Shown piece by piece: positions 35,501 through 46,418 of a stretch of 64,000 nucleotides of DNA; position 1 is the stretch's first letter, and each line of letters begins with the position of its first letter. Position numbers and translations under genes: made by a program. The notes under the pieces were generated by a model that did not search any database, had not been told where the DNA came from, and saw nothing but the letters and a program-made list of their open reading frames with translations. The DNA lies in NCBI GenBank assembly GCA_037447655.1, contig JBBHKE010000589.1, positions 374,001 to 438,000 of the forward strand, given 5' to 3'. Source of the DNA: Zygnema cylindricum (lineage: Eukaryota > Streptophyta > Zygnematophyceae > Zygnematales > Zygnemataceae).

Positions 35501-38500
35501 GCTTGTGATATTGAACATTGATTTCTTTTCATTGACTGGAACTATTGCTTGTCTCAGTTTTACTTTTTCTTTGAACCCACTGTTCAACTTAGTTCAAGTT
35601 TTCTGAAATTTAGTTCATTTGTTTTTAAATTTAGTCCAAGGTTTCTAACATTCAGTCTAAGGGTAGGAATTATTGCACGCTGGAACTGTCTTCTTCTCCA
35701 CAAATGCAACCACTTTCTCTCACATAGTTTGGTGTAATCTTCAGAATTTTGCATTAGTCAATGTGAATCAACGACCATTGTTTGTAAAGGTACATCGTGC
35801 ACTTGAAGTTAAGACTCATTCAGCATACGTCTTTGAATACTACTGCATGTTCTTTCAAGTCCTGTCCATTTAGCTAGGCTGCATGGAAAAGGTTTCTAAC
35901 CTCATTAAGCTGGTGGTCATTCAAGTAAGAGATGAGGGAGATTATTCATGGAAATTCACCCGAGGATTTTTCCACTATGTCTACGACTGAAATGTTTATG
36001 GATTCTGTCTCACTCACTGTATGGCGCCAGAGAATTTTCAGCACCTACACCGCAGAGTTAGTAAATTGTTAGCGTTAACATTTTATTAGAATTAACTACG
36101 ATAAATTATGTTTTGCTACTTGGCTCGTTATGAGCCACTAGCTAAATAGTGTTATTAACACTACTTTATGATTTTGGGTAAAAACAATAGGTACCCGAAT
36201 CATAATGAATAGCTTTAAGGCAGTGTACAATTTTGAGAGCTTACCATATTTGACTATTTGTGATTGTGTCAAGCTTTGCAGTCCATTTTCAAATGCATAG
36301 AAGTGAGTTAACATTAACAATCTTTGCAAACCAGGAATACTTCCGACATTAAAAAATAATGCACGACAAACTACTCATTACGCGAACGGGGTTTTAGAGA
36401 GAATCCCTTTCCTTCCTTTTTTTTGTGTATATTTCCTTATTGACTTTATATTTTGATATGTTATTGCAAATTGAAACCTACAGCGGAGCCATTCAAGGTC
36501 TTTTGTTCCAACCCAGCTGCCAAAATGATCATTGCCACCCTTCCAGAGGATCTTCTAAAAGAGTCTTTTGACATCAATATCGTCAAACAGGGGGATAGTC
36601 TTGACCTTGGTGGAGGTGCGTTCCTACCACTTGAGTAGACAAATGATCTCTAATGATCCCTCTCGAGGGAGGAAGATTGGAAGGAATCAAGAGAAATATT
36701 TCCACGCTATGTCATAGCGTGACATAGCGTTGACATAGCGTGACATAGCGTTGACATAGCGTTTATTTCCCATTGTTGCTTTGTTGCATTTGCTATTGTT
36801 TTGTGTTCCGATAGTGTCGAGATTTTTTGTTTGTGGTTAGGTTTGAGAAGCAGTTGATGACGGCTGTAAGCTCCGTATGGCAAGGATGAGACTGATTATG
36901 GTGGTAGTAATGTGCAGGTCGTATACTCGAGTTTATTCTTACGCCCACTCCTCGATGGCCAGATGGGATGGTGACCTATGATACTTCGTCGTTATTGCTC
37001 TTCTCACATAAGCTTTTCAGGTGCCTTTTGTCCCTTAATTTGCCATCTAACAGATGCATGGAAGTGTTTCTGTTGTATCCTTTCGATCCTTGCGGGCAAT
37101 GCATTCTGGACCAGAAAATTCTAGATTTTTCTGGTTTAGCTTTTTTGGGTATGAAGGCGATAAGACTAATAAAGTATTCACTGCAGGAACCACAAATAAA
37201 ATTTTGACTTTGACAAGGGACGTTGACAAGGCAATTGGCATTTTGGGGAAATGTCACCTTATTGTTGCTATATTTTATAGAGGGTGTGGTTAAGGCTGAA
37301 ATTAAACTAGTGAATCGTTATTACAGTAAAAATGTTATAAATGTGAGGTTTATATTAATTTTAATTCGGTTCCAAATGACCTTGCTGGTTCTGAACCGTT
37401 TAGTTTAGTTAAGTGTTAGCGTTAAGAAACAAAAAATAGTGTCATTGACACCATTTTAGGTTTGAAGGCTAAAATTTAGGGGCACCGATGTAATTTCATT
37501 GACGCTAATAAGGATACACGGTGTGTAATTTATGACATTTGCTCAACTATATCCAAAAGCAGTGTCCACTTATATTCTTGATGCATTCCCAATATGGTAA
37601 GTGATGCAATGCAATGACGTTGACAAGATGGTCCGGAAATTAGGGCTGCTTGTTCCTGATGTCGAGTGTGTATTAGTTTCATGTCATATTATTGGCATAT
37701 ATTATGATGTTATCGTGATTAGGGCAAGCTTAAAAGAACAGATATTACAAATTTATGCACAGAATAATATAGTTACATCTTAGTTCAAATACAGCCGTTT
37801 TCATTGCAATCTGTTTGATCCATTCTAAATTCTGTGTGGATGCAAGAGACTGGTACCAAAATTAGCATTGTCCAGCTAATCACCTGAGCAAAGTAGTGTG
37901 AAGTTTATAACTTCTGTTCTTGAATGTATTCGACTTTGATTAGAGAAACACGTCAGGCCAGATCATGTGACAACGGTGACACTTTGTGAACCAAATGAGA
38001 ATCGCAGATTGCTTTTCCTTTATCTTGTCGCTTCTGCTTGGTTGGGACAGTGCTCACATTGCCACCGACAATGACTTCGACGTCGGCGGTTGGGATGTAT
38101 TTGGGGAACATTGGCGCTTTTTTTACGACTGCATGTTGGCTCCAGTTGCACGTCAGGTGGTTTTTAGAGATTTTTAGGGTTTGTAGGCTTCTAAAAGAAT
38201 CTAATCTGTTTGTTGTGCTGCTGTTTTTGGCACAAGATTTTTTTCAGACAGTATTGTCCTCTGTTTACTTGCATACTTAAATCTTATCCGTGCTTATCCT
38301 ATCTTGCTGAAGTCAACGAGCGTCTCCTATCTATTTGGAAAGATATCCATTTTATCTTTTGATTCACAGATAAGGCTGACTCCATTGCAAAGGTCTGAAA
38401 ATAAATTGTTTTTTGTGGCACGAGGGACAGGCCGAAGCAACATTGGAAAAATTGCCGATTTCATGCCAATTCGCACAACCTTCCTATTCTGGAAAACAGG

Positions 38501-41500
38501 GCTTGGAAGTGGTCAAGGTGAGAATTACATAGGTTCCTGGGTGTTTTTAAGTACTTACTGGCTTGTTTTCTTTTGGCATTTGGTGATACTTCATTTTACA
38601 GAAGGACTTCTTTTTTTCATTGTATTAGGGTATGAAAAGAGCGGTATAATTTCTCCAAGATGCAAGCCTCTGCTAAATAAGCTAACATTTTGATGTCTAA
38701 ACCTGTTTATGTTTGTCCATAAGTTTTATAGTGTTCAGGTTTTGTTGTGATGACCTATAAGCTGATTAAATTGCGATTTCACCCTCGGCTTGCAGGCAGA
38801 TCTGGGCTACATATGGAAATCATTGGCGAAGGCTCTCAATCTCAACATTAGTCAGGCATCCTTTATGAAAAGCACTCGGGCAGATGAATCTTTAGTTGTT
38901 TCGGCAATATGCCCATTGCATGGACCCATGGTTCGCTACAGTCTTACGGAGCTTGTCCGTGAGTACAAGGAGGTGGGTCCCAAGCTATCCATATTCTACT
39001 GGCCAGTTATCACAGTAATCGTACGGAGAACTGTACAATTACTGTGATTGCTGGCCCAAAACGCCAGTAGTAGGGCTCATGTAATTACCCTGTTTGTTAG
39101 CAAGTTAGTCCATGCTTCTGTCTTTACATATCAAGCAACAATGTTGAATGCTTTCATTCACTCTTCTGTGGAGGTGGAGGAGCAGCAGCGTTTTAGTTTC
39201 TGAAGGAAATAAGGTTGTTAACCTGACTGTAATCATCTCTGTGATGTTGATAGAGAGCAACTCAATAACTGTGTGACTTCTTATTGAAGAGTACTTAAGG
39301 TGGGACACTCCAGATTGGCTTAGTTGTGTGAATCTAATGAAGTTGAGTTCTAAAAGTTGGAATCAAAGGCAACAGTGGACTGCAGAGAAATTGAAGCAGG
39401 CTGAAGAGGCCACCGTTGCGGTTATCTTTGCTTCGGCCTATGGAAATACGTCAGCCATGGCACAAGCTATCAGGTGAATCAAGTTTGTTTTGGAGAGTTT
39501 TGTTATGTTCCTTCAAAATACTTGTTGTATTTGGTTGAACCTGTATGAGAGTTCAATTACGTGGTCACGGTAGAATTTGCTCTAGGATAAGCCTTGCTTC
39601 CAAAATAGTTTTTTTATTTTTTAGTGTGTACATGCTAATTATTGGCTTGAGCATATAAGAGATACCTCCAGAAAGTTGACATAATATTCAGTTTTCTTCT
39701 GAAAATGTATAAGGCATGAAAGAAGGGCATTTTGTTCTTAGTGGGCTACCTCGACATGATAACTAAACTAAACTCGACAGATAGAAGGGAAGTAGAACAG
39801 GTGGTCGTCTGTGATTCAAAAACCGCAGTCTCCAGCTCAATCAGAAGGGAAGACGGAGGTTGCACAACATAGGAAGGCTCAAATTTGGGAAAAGTTCTAC
39901 ATCACAGAAAGAAAGGCTCATTCTTTGGTGTGTCGGTTGTTGGGAGGGCAGTCGTGGTATTCTTAAAGCTGGAGTAGGTTGTGAGACACTCAACTGTGAG
40001 CAAAGCAGTAGTGCTGAAGTGGCAGCTCTGGTGAAGAGGAGTTGCGGTTTTGTTGTTGGGAGTCCAACACTAGGAGGGCACATGCCAACGCCAGTCCAGG
40101 TACAAAAGTTATTAATAAAGAAGTACAGCATTTGTTAATAAAGGAGTTCCTGAATCCATTTTGCTCACGTTGTATAACCTGAATAAAATGCGGTTTTGTA
40201 TTGGAAGGCTGTATATTACCCTCGTTACTTACAGCAGTGTTAAATGTTTGGCATAATGTGAACGATGTGAGATTTGTGATTAATGTGAGTAAGATTTCTG
40301 TATAATTTCCCTACAGCATATCATGTTATTATTTTGCTATTTTGTTTCATTCTTACAAGAAAAAAGAATTCACCTGTTTGTTTGTGAGGAGCGTCTTCAT
40401 TGATGTTAAGCTTCATCTCCTTGCTGCGAGTTTTTTGTTTGTATTTGCTCTTTCTTTTTTGTTTCGCAGGAAGTTCTTGGAGCAATTTTGCAAGACCCAG
40501 ATGCTCGCAGCAAGCCTTGTGGAGTTTTTGGTTCGTTTGGCTGGAGTGGCGAAGCAATAGATGAGATGGAACAGCGATTGAAGGACGGTGGGTTCAAATT
40601 TGCGTTTTCGCCTATCCGTTGCAAGTTTAAGGTAAATATACATTCTCCTCGCTTTTAATGGGACAAGGCGAGTTGCATACTCGCGAGCTTAGCTTAGGTT
40701 TAAGGGAATTTTTAGGTTTAATGCGGAATCAGAACCAGAGGTTGGGCGACGTGGCAGCTTGCTGTCCACTCCTTGAATTTGAGTTATTTACACTTTTTAT
40801 GATTTTGAGTCAAATATGACGAATGGAGAAATTGGTATAGTTACCACTGTACAGTGTGTGTATGAGGTGAGAAAAGAATTGCTTAGAGAAACATCGAAAG
40901 GATTAGTGCGATGACCAAGTAAAATTCCTGTTGCTGGGACTACTTTGTGGTCGAATGATGATGAGGAACCTTTTGTATTAATACTGGTGAAACTCCCGTT
41001 GTCTTTGTCTTCCTCCACGTCTCTTGTACTTTGTCGTGCAGTTTCATCCAACCTCCCTTCTTTAGTTTAGTTCAAATGCCTGATCCGACGAATGTGTTTT
41101 TCCATGTTCTTTTTTTTCTTTTTCTTTTTTTTCCTTCCAGCCATCCGAGAGCATGATTCAGACCTGTGAAGAGAGTGGGACAGACTTAGCACAAACAGTG
41201 AAAAAAGCCAACAAGATAAAGAAAAAGACAAAGGATGGCCTCCAGTTTACAGTCGCATCAAACATGGAACAGGTGAGTTTTTACATCTCAGCCCAAATAC
41301 ACATGTTTAGTTTTATCTCATCATGAGGTGAGTATTGGGGCTGTTGGTCTGACTAACGAAAAGGTTTAACATTTATGGAAGATGCGAGCTGTAACAGGCT
41401 GGGAAATTATTGGCATCACTTTTGAGATATGTTCACATGTCTTATATCTCAACAGATTATAAAGGTCTGGAAGAGAAATCTAATAAATAGTGTCCTTAAA

Positions 41501-44161
41501 GCTTGAGCTCATGCACTGTTTTCATAGTAAAACACTTTTAACAGTGACAAGAGTTCAAACTCTAAAGTTGTGTATAACTCTTATTCCTACTTGAACATGC
41601 ATATGTCTGAAGGGTGCAGTTATTTCAATTAGTACTTCCTGATTTTTTGCAACTCTTGTCTGACTGTTTAAGTAGCAAGGATAAATGTATTCGTTTCACT
41701 AAAACCTTTTCCATTTTTTGGAACTATTCATTAAATCTATGACTGTTTTACTGATGGCGAATGTCTGAAGCAGGTCGCTTTTTATCATCATTTTCCATTT
41801 TTCAATTTCATTTTCGTTTTCTTTTTTCATTTTCATTTGCATTTTCATGGTTCTCCTCCACTCATCCTCTTCCATGTATTTGACCACTTATTGCCGATGC
41901 ACTTACCTTCACTTCAATTAAACTCTTCTTCAAAAGAAGTCACCTTCTTACGAGTCTTTTGTATGCATACATTGCTCTTGCTTTACTTGGTACTTAGTTT
42001 AGTGTGGATGATCTGCTCCCTTTAATTGCAAGAAAAACATAAAAAAAAATTATTTGTTTTTTTTTTATTGCAGGCGGTTGGACGAATAGTTGGGGCTCTT
42101 TGTGTGGTTTCTGCTCGAAGTGGAGATGCCGAGAGTGCCATGCTGGCATCGTGGGTCAGCCAGGCCTCCTTTACACCTCCAGGTGTAACTATTGCGGTAA
42201 GTTAGGAAAGATTATACTTATGAAAGGATAGATAAAACCAAGCTTCCTTTACACCTCCAGTTCTAATTGTAATGTGTTTAGTTAGGAAAATACTTTTGAA
42301 ATGATTAATAAAGCGAGGCCCCCTTTACAGCTCCTGGTGTAACTATTGCGGTAACGTAGGAAAGGTAAGATTTTTGAATAGCGTTAAAATAATCCCATGA
42401 GTGTGAGACGTTATATTGTCCAATGAATGCGATAAAACACGTTTTTTGTATTATTGCGATGTATATGTTATTTGTACTGATTTAAGTTTGGTTCTTGTGG
42501 ACGATTTATGGCGGCTCGAACAATCATTGTTTACTAATACTACTGTTATGGTCAAATGGCCAGAAAGGTGGCACCATAGTACTGTTAGTTACTCTAATAA
42601 CGATTCATGGTGTACACGGTGAATCTCTCTTTGTGTTAAAAGCACTAATTTGGTCCCGGTTTTTAGCCCTCTGGCCACAAAATAGTGTTACTAACACTAA
42701 TTGTTTTTTCCCTAATGCTAAATCGTTTTTCCATTCACAATCATCCCCGGTTTTTGGACTGGAAATAAAGTTATAAATAGTCCTTGTACTAATTAGTTAT
42801 TAACGATTCATGTCACGGTTACTTCTTAATAGTGATTGACGCTGTACTGCAGGTGGCAAAAGAACGAGCCGTTGAGGGACTTTTATTGCCAGGGAGTAGT
42901 TTTGTGTTGAATGTCCTTGGAAACGACAAAGCAGGACTTGTGAGCAAACAGCTCCTAAAACCATTCAAGCCCGGCGAGCCACGATTTGGTGATTTGGAAG
43001 TCAAAGAAGCCGCTTGTGGAGCAAAAATTTTGAAGGATGCTGTAAGTTCACTGACAAATGGGAGCAAATAGATCCTCATTCTCGTGTCAATAAATCCTCA
43101 TCCTCGTTTATATGCAAGATTCACCCGTTTCTATGTCTTTTCAAAGAGAGGGAAAAAAAGCGAGAGAATACTGTGGGAGAGGGAACTCTGTGGTGTTCTA
43201 GCATTTGGCTTATCTTCTCCTGTTTTTAGCATCAGGCCCGATTAGGTTTGACCTGTGTATACATTATAGCCCGATTACACTAAATTCCTTGAGTTTCGTG
43301 AATAAACATGAGTAATCCTCCATTTTGTACAGTTCTGTGAGTAATCGTATGTTCGTACGATTACTCACAAAACTGGTCTCAATCATTCATAAAGCATGAG
43401 TAATTCGCAATAATGTATCCTCGCTATTATTAGTGGCTAAACCCAAAGTTTGGACTAACGTTTTGGACCTTAGTGACTTTATGATAAGAGCTTGTGGTTG
43501 GCATACAGATATCATACTTGGAGTGCTTTGTGGAAAGTCGTATGGAAACAGGAGATCATTGGGTACTGTATGGAACTGTCAAAAATGGAGAGCTTCAGGT
43601 AAAGTTTACTCATAAATAAACCTTGTGGTTTGAAATATTCTTGATGTTGATTGGATGTTCAAGTAGAGATTGTAGGCTTAACAAAACCTGAGACCATATA
43701 AATTTTTCAGTATCCTGGTTCAAGTGTGGCCTGCATTCTATTGAGCGATTCTTGTTTTTAGTCGAGGGCTTGCATTCAATCAATCATTATATATACATGT
43801 GTATATGTGTATATGTGTGTGCGTATGTATATATGTATATGTTTATATATGTATATAAATATATATGTATATATTATATATATTATGTATATATAAACGT
43901 ATATATATGCAGGACTTTGAGCATAGATTTCAAAGTCTACTGGGCATCTTTTGAGTCTATTGGTCATCGGTCCTCCTGGTTCCATTCTGCATAAAAAGTT
44001 TGGCCGTCCCATGTTCGATAATTCCAACTTAAAAGGTTGGAAATGTAAGTTTGGAATGATTGATTATCTTTCTGATCGAAGCTGAAGTTACATGTGAAAA
44101 TTTTCAGGACGACAAGGCTCTAACAGCCGTCCATTATCGAAAAACTGGTGAACGGTATTAA
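32574..44161 (+). CDS. FLVA: Chloroplast flavodiiron protein, FLVA (Flv1-like)
   Basis: FLVA/FLVB dimers reduce O2 to water at the acceptor side of photosystem I. Seventeen exons (745 residues, unbroken phase): 32574-32774, 34299-34427, 34787-34867, 35264-35489, 36484-36615, 36918-37020, 38051-38156, 38431-38517, 38796-38972, 39376-39473, 39952-40099, 40470-40631, 41141-41272, 42074-42196, 42853-43041, 43509-43598 and 44108-44161. Exons 1-2 encode a Ser-rich transit-type N-terminus. A metallo-lactamase-like domain follows (about 138-414; VEYGLKQGTSENSYLI, TPTPRWPDGMVTYD, CPLHGPMVRYSLTELVREY). Next comes a flavodoxin domain (about 424-575; FASAYGNTSAMAQAI, GFVVGSPTLGGHMPTP, GVFGSFGWSGEA). The last is a flavin-reductase domain (about 590-745). 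Usual iron ligands are replaced (GHISPKRMDSL, SHKLFSAH), as in Flv1-type proteins. Exon 1 is the least certain exon. Confidence 0.92.
32990..33135 (+). repeat. GA-rich microsatellite in FLVA intron 1
   Basis: A run of GGGAGA/GAGGGA hexamers. It creates long spurious serine/proline- or glycine/glutamate-rich frames on both strands, which are not genes. Confidence 0.9.
33669..33848. mobile_element. TA-flanked MITE in FLVA intron 1
   Basis: Left end CACCGCCCATTGCTATTAG and right end ATAGCAATGGGCGG are inverted repeats flanked by TA (33667-33668 and 33849-33850). The core ACTACAATCCGCCACGTCTC matches the 28502 copy. Confidence 0.8.
33953..34139. mobile_element. TA-flanked MITE, second subfamily, FLVA intron 1
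   Basis: Right end TTGATGGGCAGTG is followed by TA (34140-34141). The interior (TTAACTACACTAAAT, CTTGTTATGGACCA) is shared with copies at 36048 and 53266, defining a subfamily distinct from the core of 28502. Confidence 0.7.
36048..36225. mobile_element. TA-flanked MITE, second subfamily, FLVA intron 4
   Basis: Starts CACCGCAGAGTTAG after TA (36046-36047) and ends AAGGCAGTG before TA (36226-36227). The interior matches 33953 and 53266, including GGCTCGTTATGAGCCA, which is itself a hairpin. Confidence 0.7.
36712..36762 (+). repeat. TGACATAGCGT tandem array in FLVA intron 5
   Basis: Five units of about 10-11 bp (GACATAGCGT) in alternating 10 and 11 bp spacing. It starts from a short inverted seed, ACGCTATGTCATAGCGT. 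Confidence 0.8.
37308..37523. mobile_element. TA-flanked MITE, degraded, FLVA intron 6
   Basis: Left zone AGTGAATCGTTATTA and right zone GCTAATAAGGATACACGGTG are recognisable family ends. The middle keeps AATAGTGTCATTGACACCAT. Borders are approximate. Confidence 0.5.
39000..39056. repeat. Hairpin in FLVA intron 9
   Basis: TGGCCAGTTATCACAGTAAT pairs with ATTACTGTGATTGCTGGCC over about 20 bp with few mismatches, around a loop containing GTACGGAGAACTGTAC. Confidence 0.7.
42615..42844. mobile_element. TA-flanked MITE ending at an FLVA splice acceptor
   Basis: The left end CACGGTGAATC follows TA (42613-42614). The right end TAGTGATTGACGCTG is followed by TA (42845-42846) and then CTGCAG, where exon 15 begins at 42853. 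A second family end (CGATTCATGGTG) abuts the left side. Confidence 0.65.
43330..43375. repeat. Hairpin in FLVA intron 15
   Basis: CAGTTCTGTGAGTAATCGTA pairs with TACGATTACTCACAAAACTG (19 of 20) around a 6-base loop. It resembles the intron 9 hairpin in the word AGTAATCGTA. ATGAGTAAT occurs as a direct repeat on both sides. Confidence 0.75.
43788..43912 (+). repeat. TATATG/TGTATA microsatellite in FLVA intron 16
   Basis: Alternating purine-pyrimidine run of TATATG and TGTATA words of about 120 bp. The Ile/Tyr-rich open frames over it are compositional. Confidence 0.9.
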
Positions 44162-44244
44162 ATACACACACTGTTTTAAACAACGAGAGCCATGTTGGAG
44201 CCTTAGGCAGAAAATACTACCAGATGCTCAAGGCGCACTTGGTA

Positions 44245-44275
<31 letters not shown>

Positions 44276-46418
44276 GAAGAGAGTGGGAGGAAGCGAGAGG
44301 GAGAGGGAAAGGGACAGGGAGAGGGAGAGAAGCATGTTTGCAGGAAATTTCCTTAGAAAATTAGCATACTGCGTAGTCGGAGCCTCGGTAAAAAGACCAG
44401 AAAAGCATTTTTGATTTTATTTTTCAGCTGGTGTGAGTTGAAGGAGCCTGGATTATTTCTGTTCCACAAGTTTTAAATCGGGTTTCATGTTAAGTTTAAC
44501 TATCTCGCAACAGATATTGATGCGAGAATAAATACTGTGTTATTTTTTTAGTGTACAGGTGGAAAAAAGCGCAGGTCATTATGTAGTAGTGTACAAGTGT
44601 GGATCAGTAGTGTCTATGCCTAGTCTATATACCGCATATTATCGAGGAGGAAACATTTTTTTTTGTAACTTTTTATTGGAAACTTTTTTTCGAAACTTGT
44701 TTTGGAAATGTTTCTGCTCGCAGTCTGTGAATGGCTATTTCAGCTTTTTGTACAATCAAGAATTGTAAATGAATCTTATTGCCTTTAAATTATTCATAAA
44801 TATTGGCGATTTATTCTGGTGGTTCATACTATCTGGAGTTTCCCAATCTCTTGAGCTATCACTGGTTCTCCAGTTTTGAAGCGAGAACTTTCTCAAACAT
44901 AGCATGGACAATGATTTCTCCCATGAACTATAGAAAGCTGGCGATGTCCATCTAATGTTATGCAGCTCTAAGTTTAATCTAAGTCAGAGATATGGTCAAT
45001 TTTTGTATGTATAAAGCGTTAATTATTGTTGTGTAATTTGTTCATTGGTGCATTGTGCTGGTCCAACAGCGCTTCAACTCGCCCATAGCTTTTTTTTTTC
45101 TGTTTCTTTTTTTACCAAAGGGATTATTAGTGTAAAAAGAAATTAAAATGTATGATACGAATTAGTGTAGGGATATGTGGAGATTGTAGTCCATGACCTT
45201 AAAAAGTGTCAATAACAGTCTATAAAGATTTTTGGCCAAAAAAGGTTGTGGCCCAATCAGGGTTGTTAGTTCGAATAGCAATTGATGGTGTAATTGCTTT
45301 GGATCCTCTACAGGGTTCTTTTGGATCATATTTAGCCAGTTAGTGACTCTACTCTGTAGTCAATTGTACAGATCAGCATAGACGCATGTTGATGACAGAT
45401 AACATAATTGGCAATATCACACTATTTATCTGGAGTTTGTCACTGTCTTCCAGTGTGTCAAAGTACTGTGGAACCATCGGATAAAACTACAAATTACAAA
45501 AGTTACCTACTCTTGGTTTCGTTGACCTCTGTGATTATGCTTTTATTATTCTATGCAACTGAGAGAATTGCACAGAATTCTACTAAGACAAAAGCACGTG
45601 TCCAACACTGGTGTTACAAATGTCAAAGGCTTGGATTACAGATTCTGTATTTGATGGCAGTTTTTGACTTCTGCTGAAGATTCTGAGATGCAGAGAGAGT
45701 CCAATTTTGATGTTCTGTGCAATTCAGAGTTTCAACGTCATACCAATTGCATGTCTTGTAGTAGCTTCCCACGTGAACCATGCGTGATTTTATTTCTTAT
45801 GAGACAAGGTTTGACTTCTTGTTTTGCAGAAGTTGGTTCTCGCTTCAACATCACAGTTCATTTCAAAAGTAGGCAAACCATAGTTCAAAATGTAGGAAAA
45901 CAATTGGAATCACTATGAATTGTACTCCCGTGTCGTACGCCTACCATAAGAAAAACACCTGTATAGTACATGTACTGTACGGGGGAACAATATTTAGTGT
46001 TCCCACCTCTATTCGCACACTAAACTTACGATTTTAAACTACGAGGCAAAAGTTTACCCACCATAACCTTCAGGAACCTGAGACTCACGATCCTGTGGCA
46101 TCATCATTTGGACCACGCATACTTCAGCATCCACAAGAAAAAGAAAAAAACACATTAAGAATCGATCGACAATCATGGTCAACTTAATGAATTCTGCGTC
46201 AAATTAATGGATGCCAACCACAATTATTTCAGAATGCTGCGAAAAAAAAAATGGAGACTGCCATTGGGCAGGATCCACTCACTAAATACAAAAAGAATGG
46301 CAAAGATCCTGTTGTAACTTGTAAAAATACAAGGCCATCCCGCCGCAAAAGACTCCCTCCCTGTACCTTTTTTTCACTAGCTGACCTGGGCTTAAAGAAT
46401 TTTTTCATCTATAATCCC
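44162..46418. other. Convergent intergenic region between FLVA and the GCK gene
   Basis: Contains the FLVA 3' flank and a GA microsatellite at about 44244-44333. A degraded TA-family end lies near 45265-45295. The open frames at 45408-45918 have no recognisable domain and no splice-linked partner. Confidence 0.4.
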
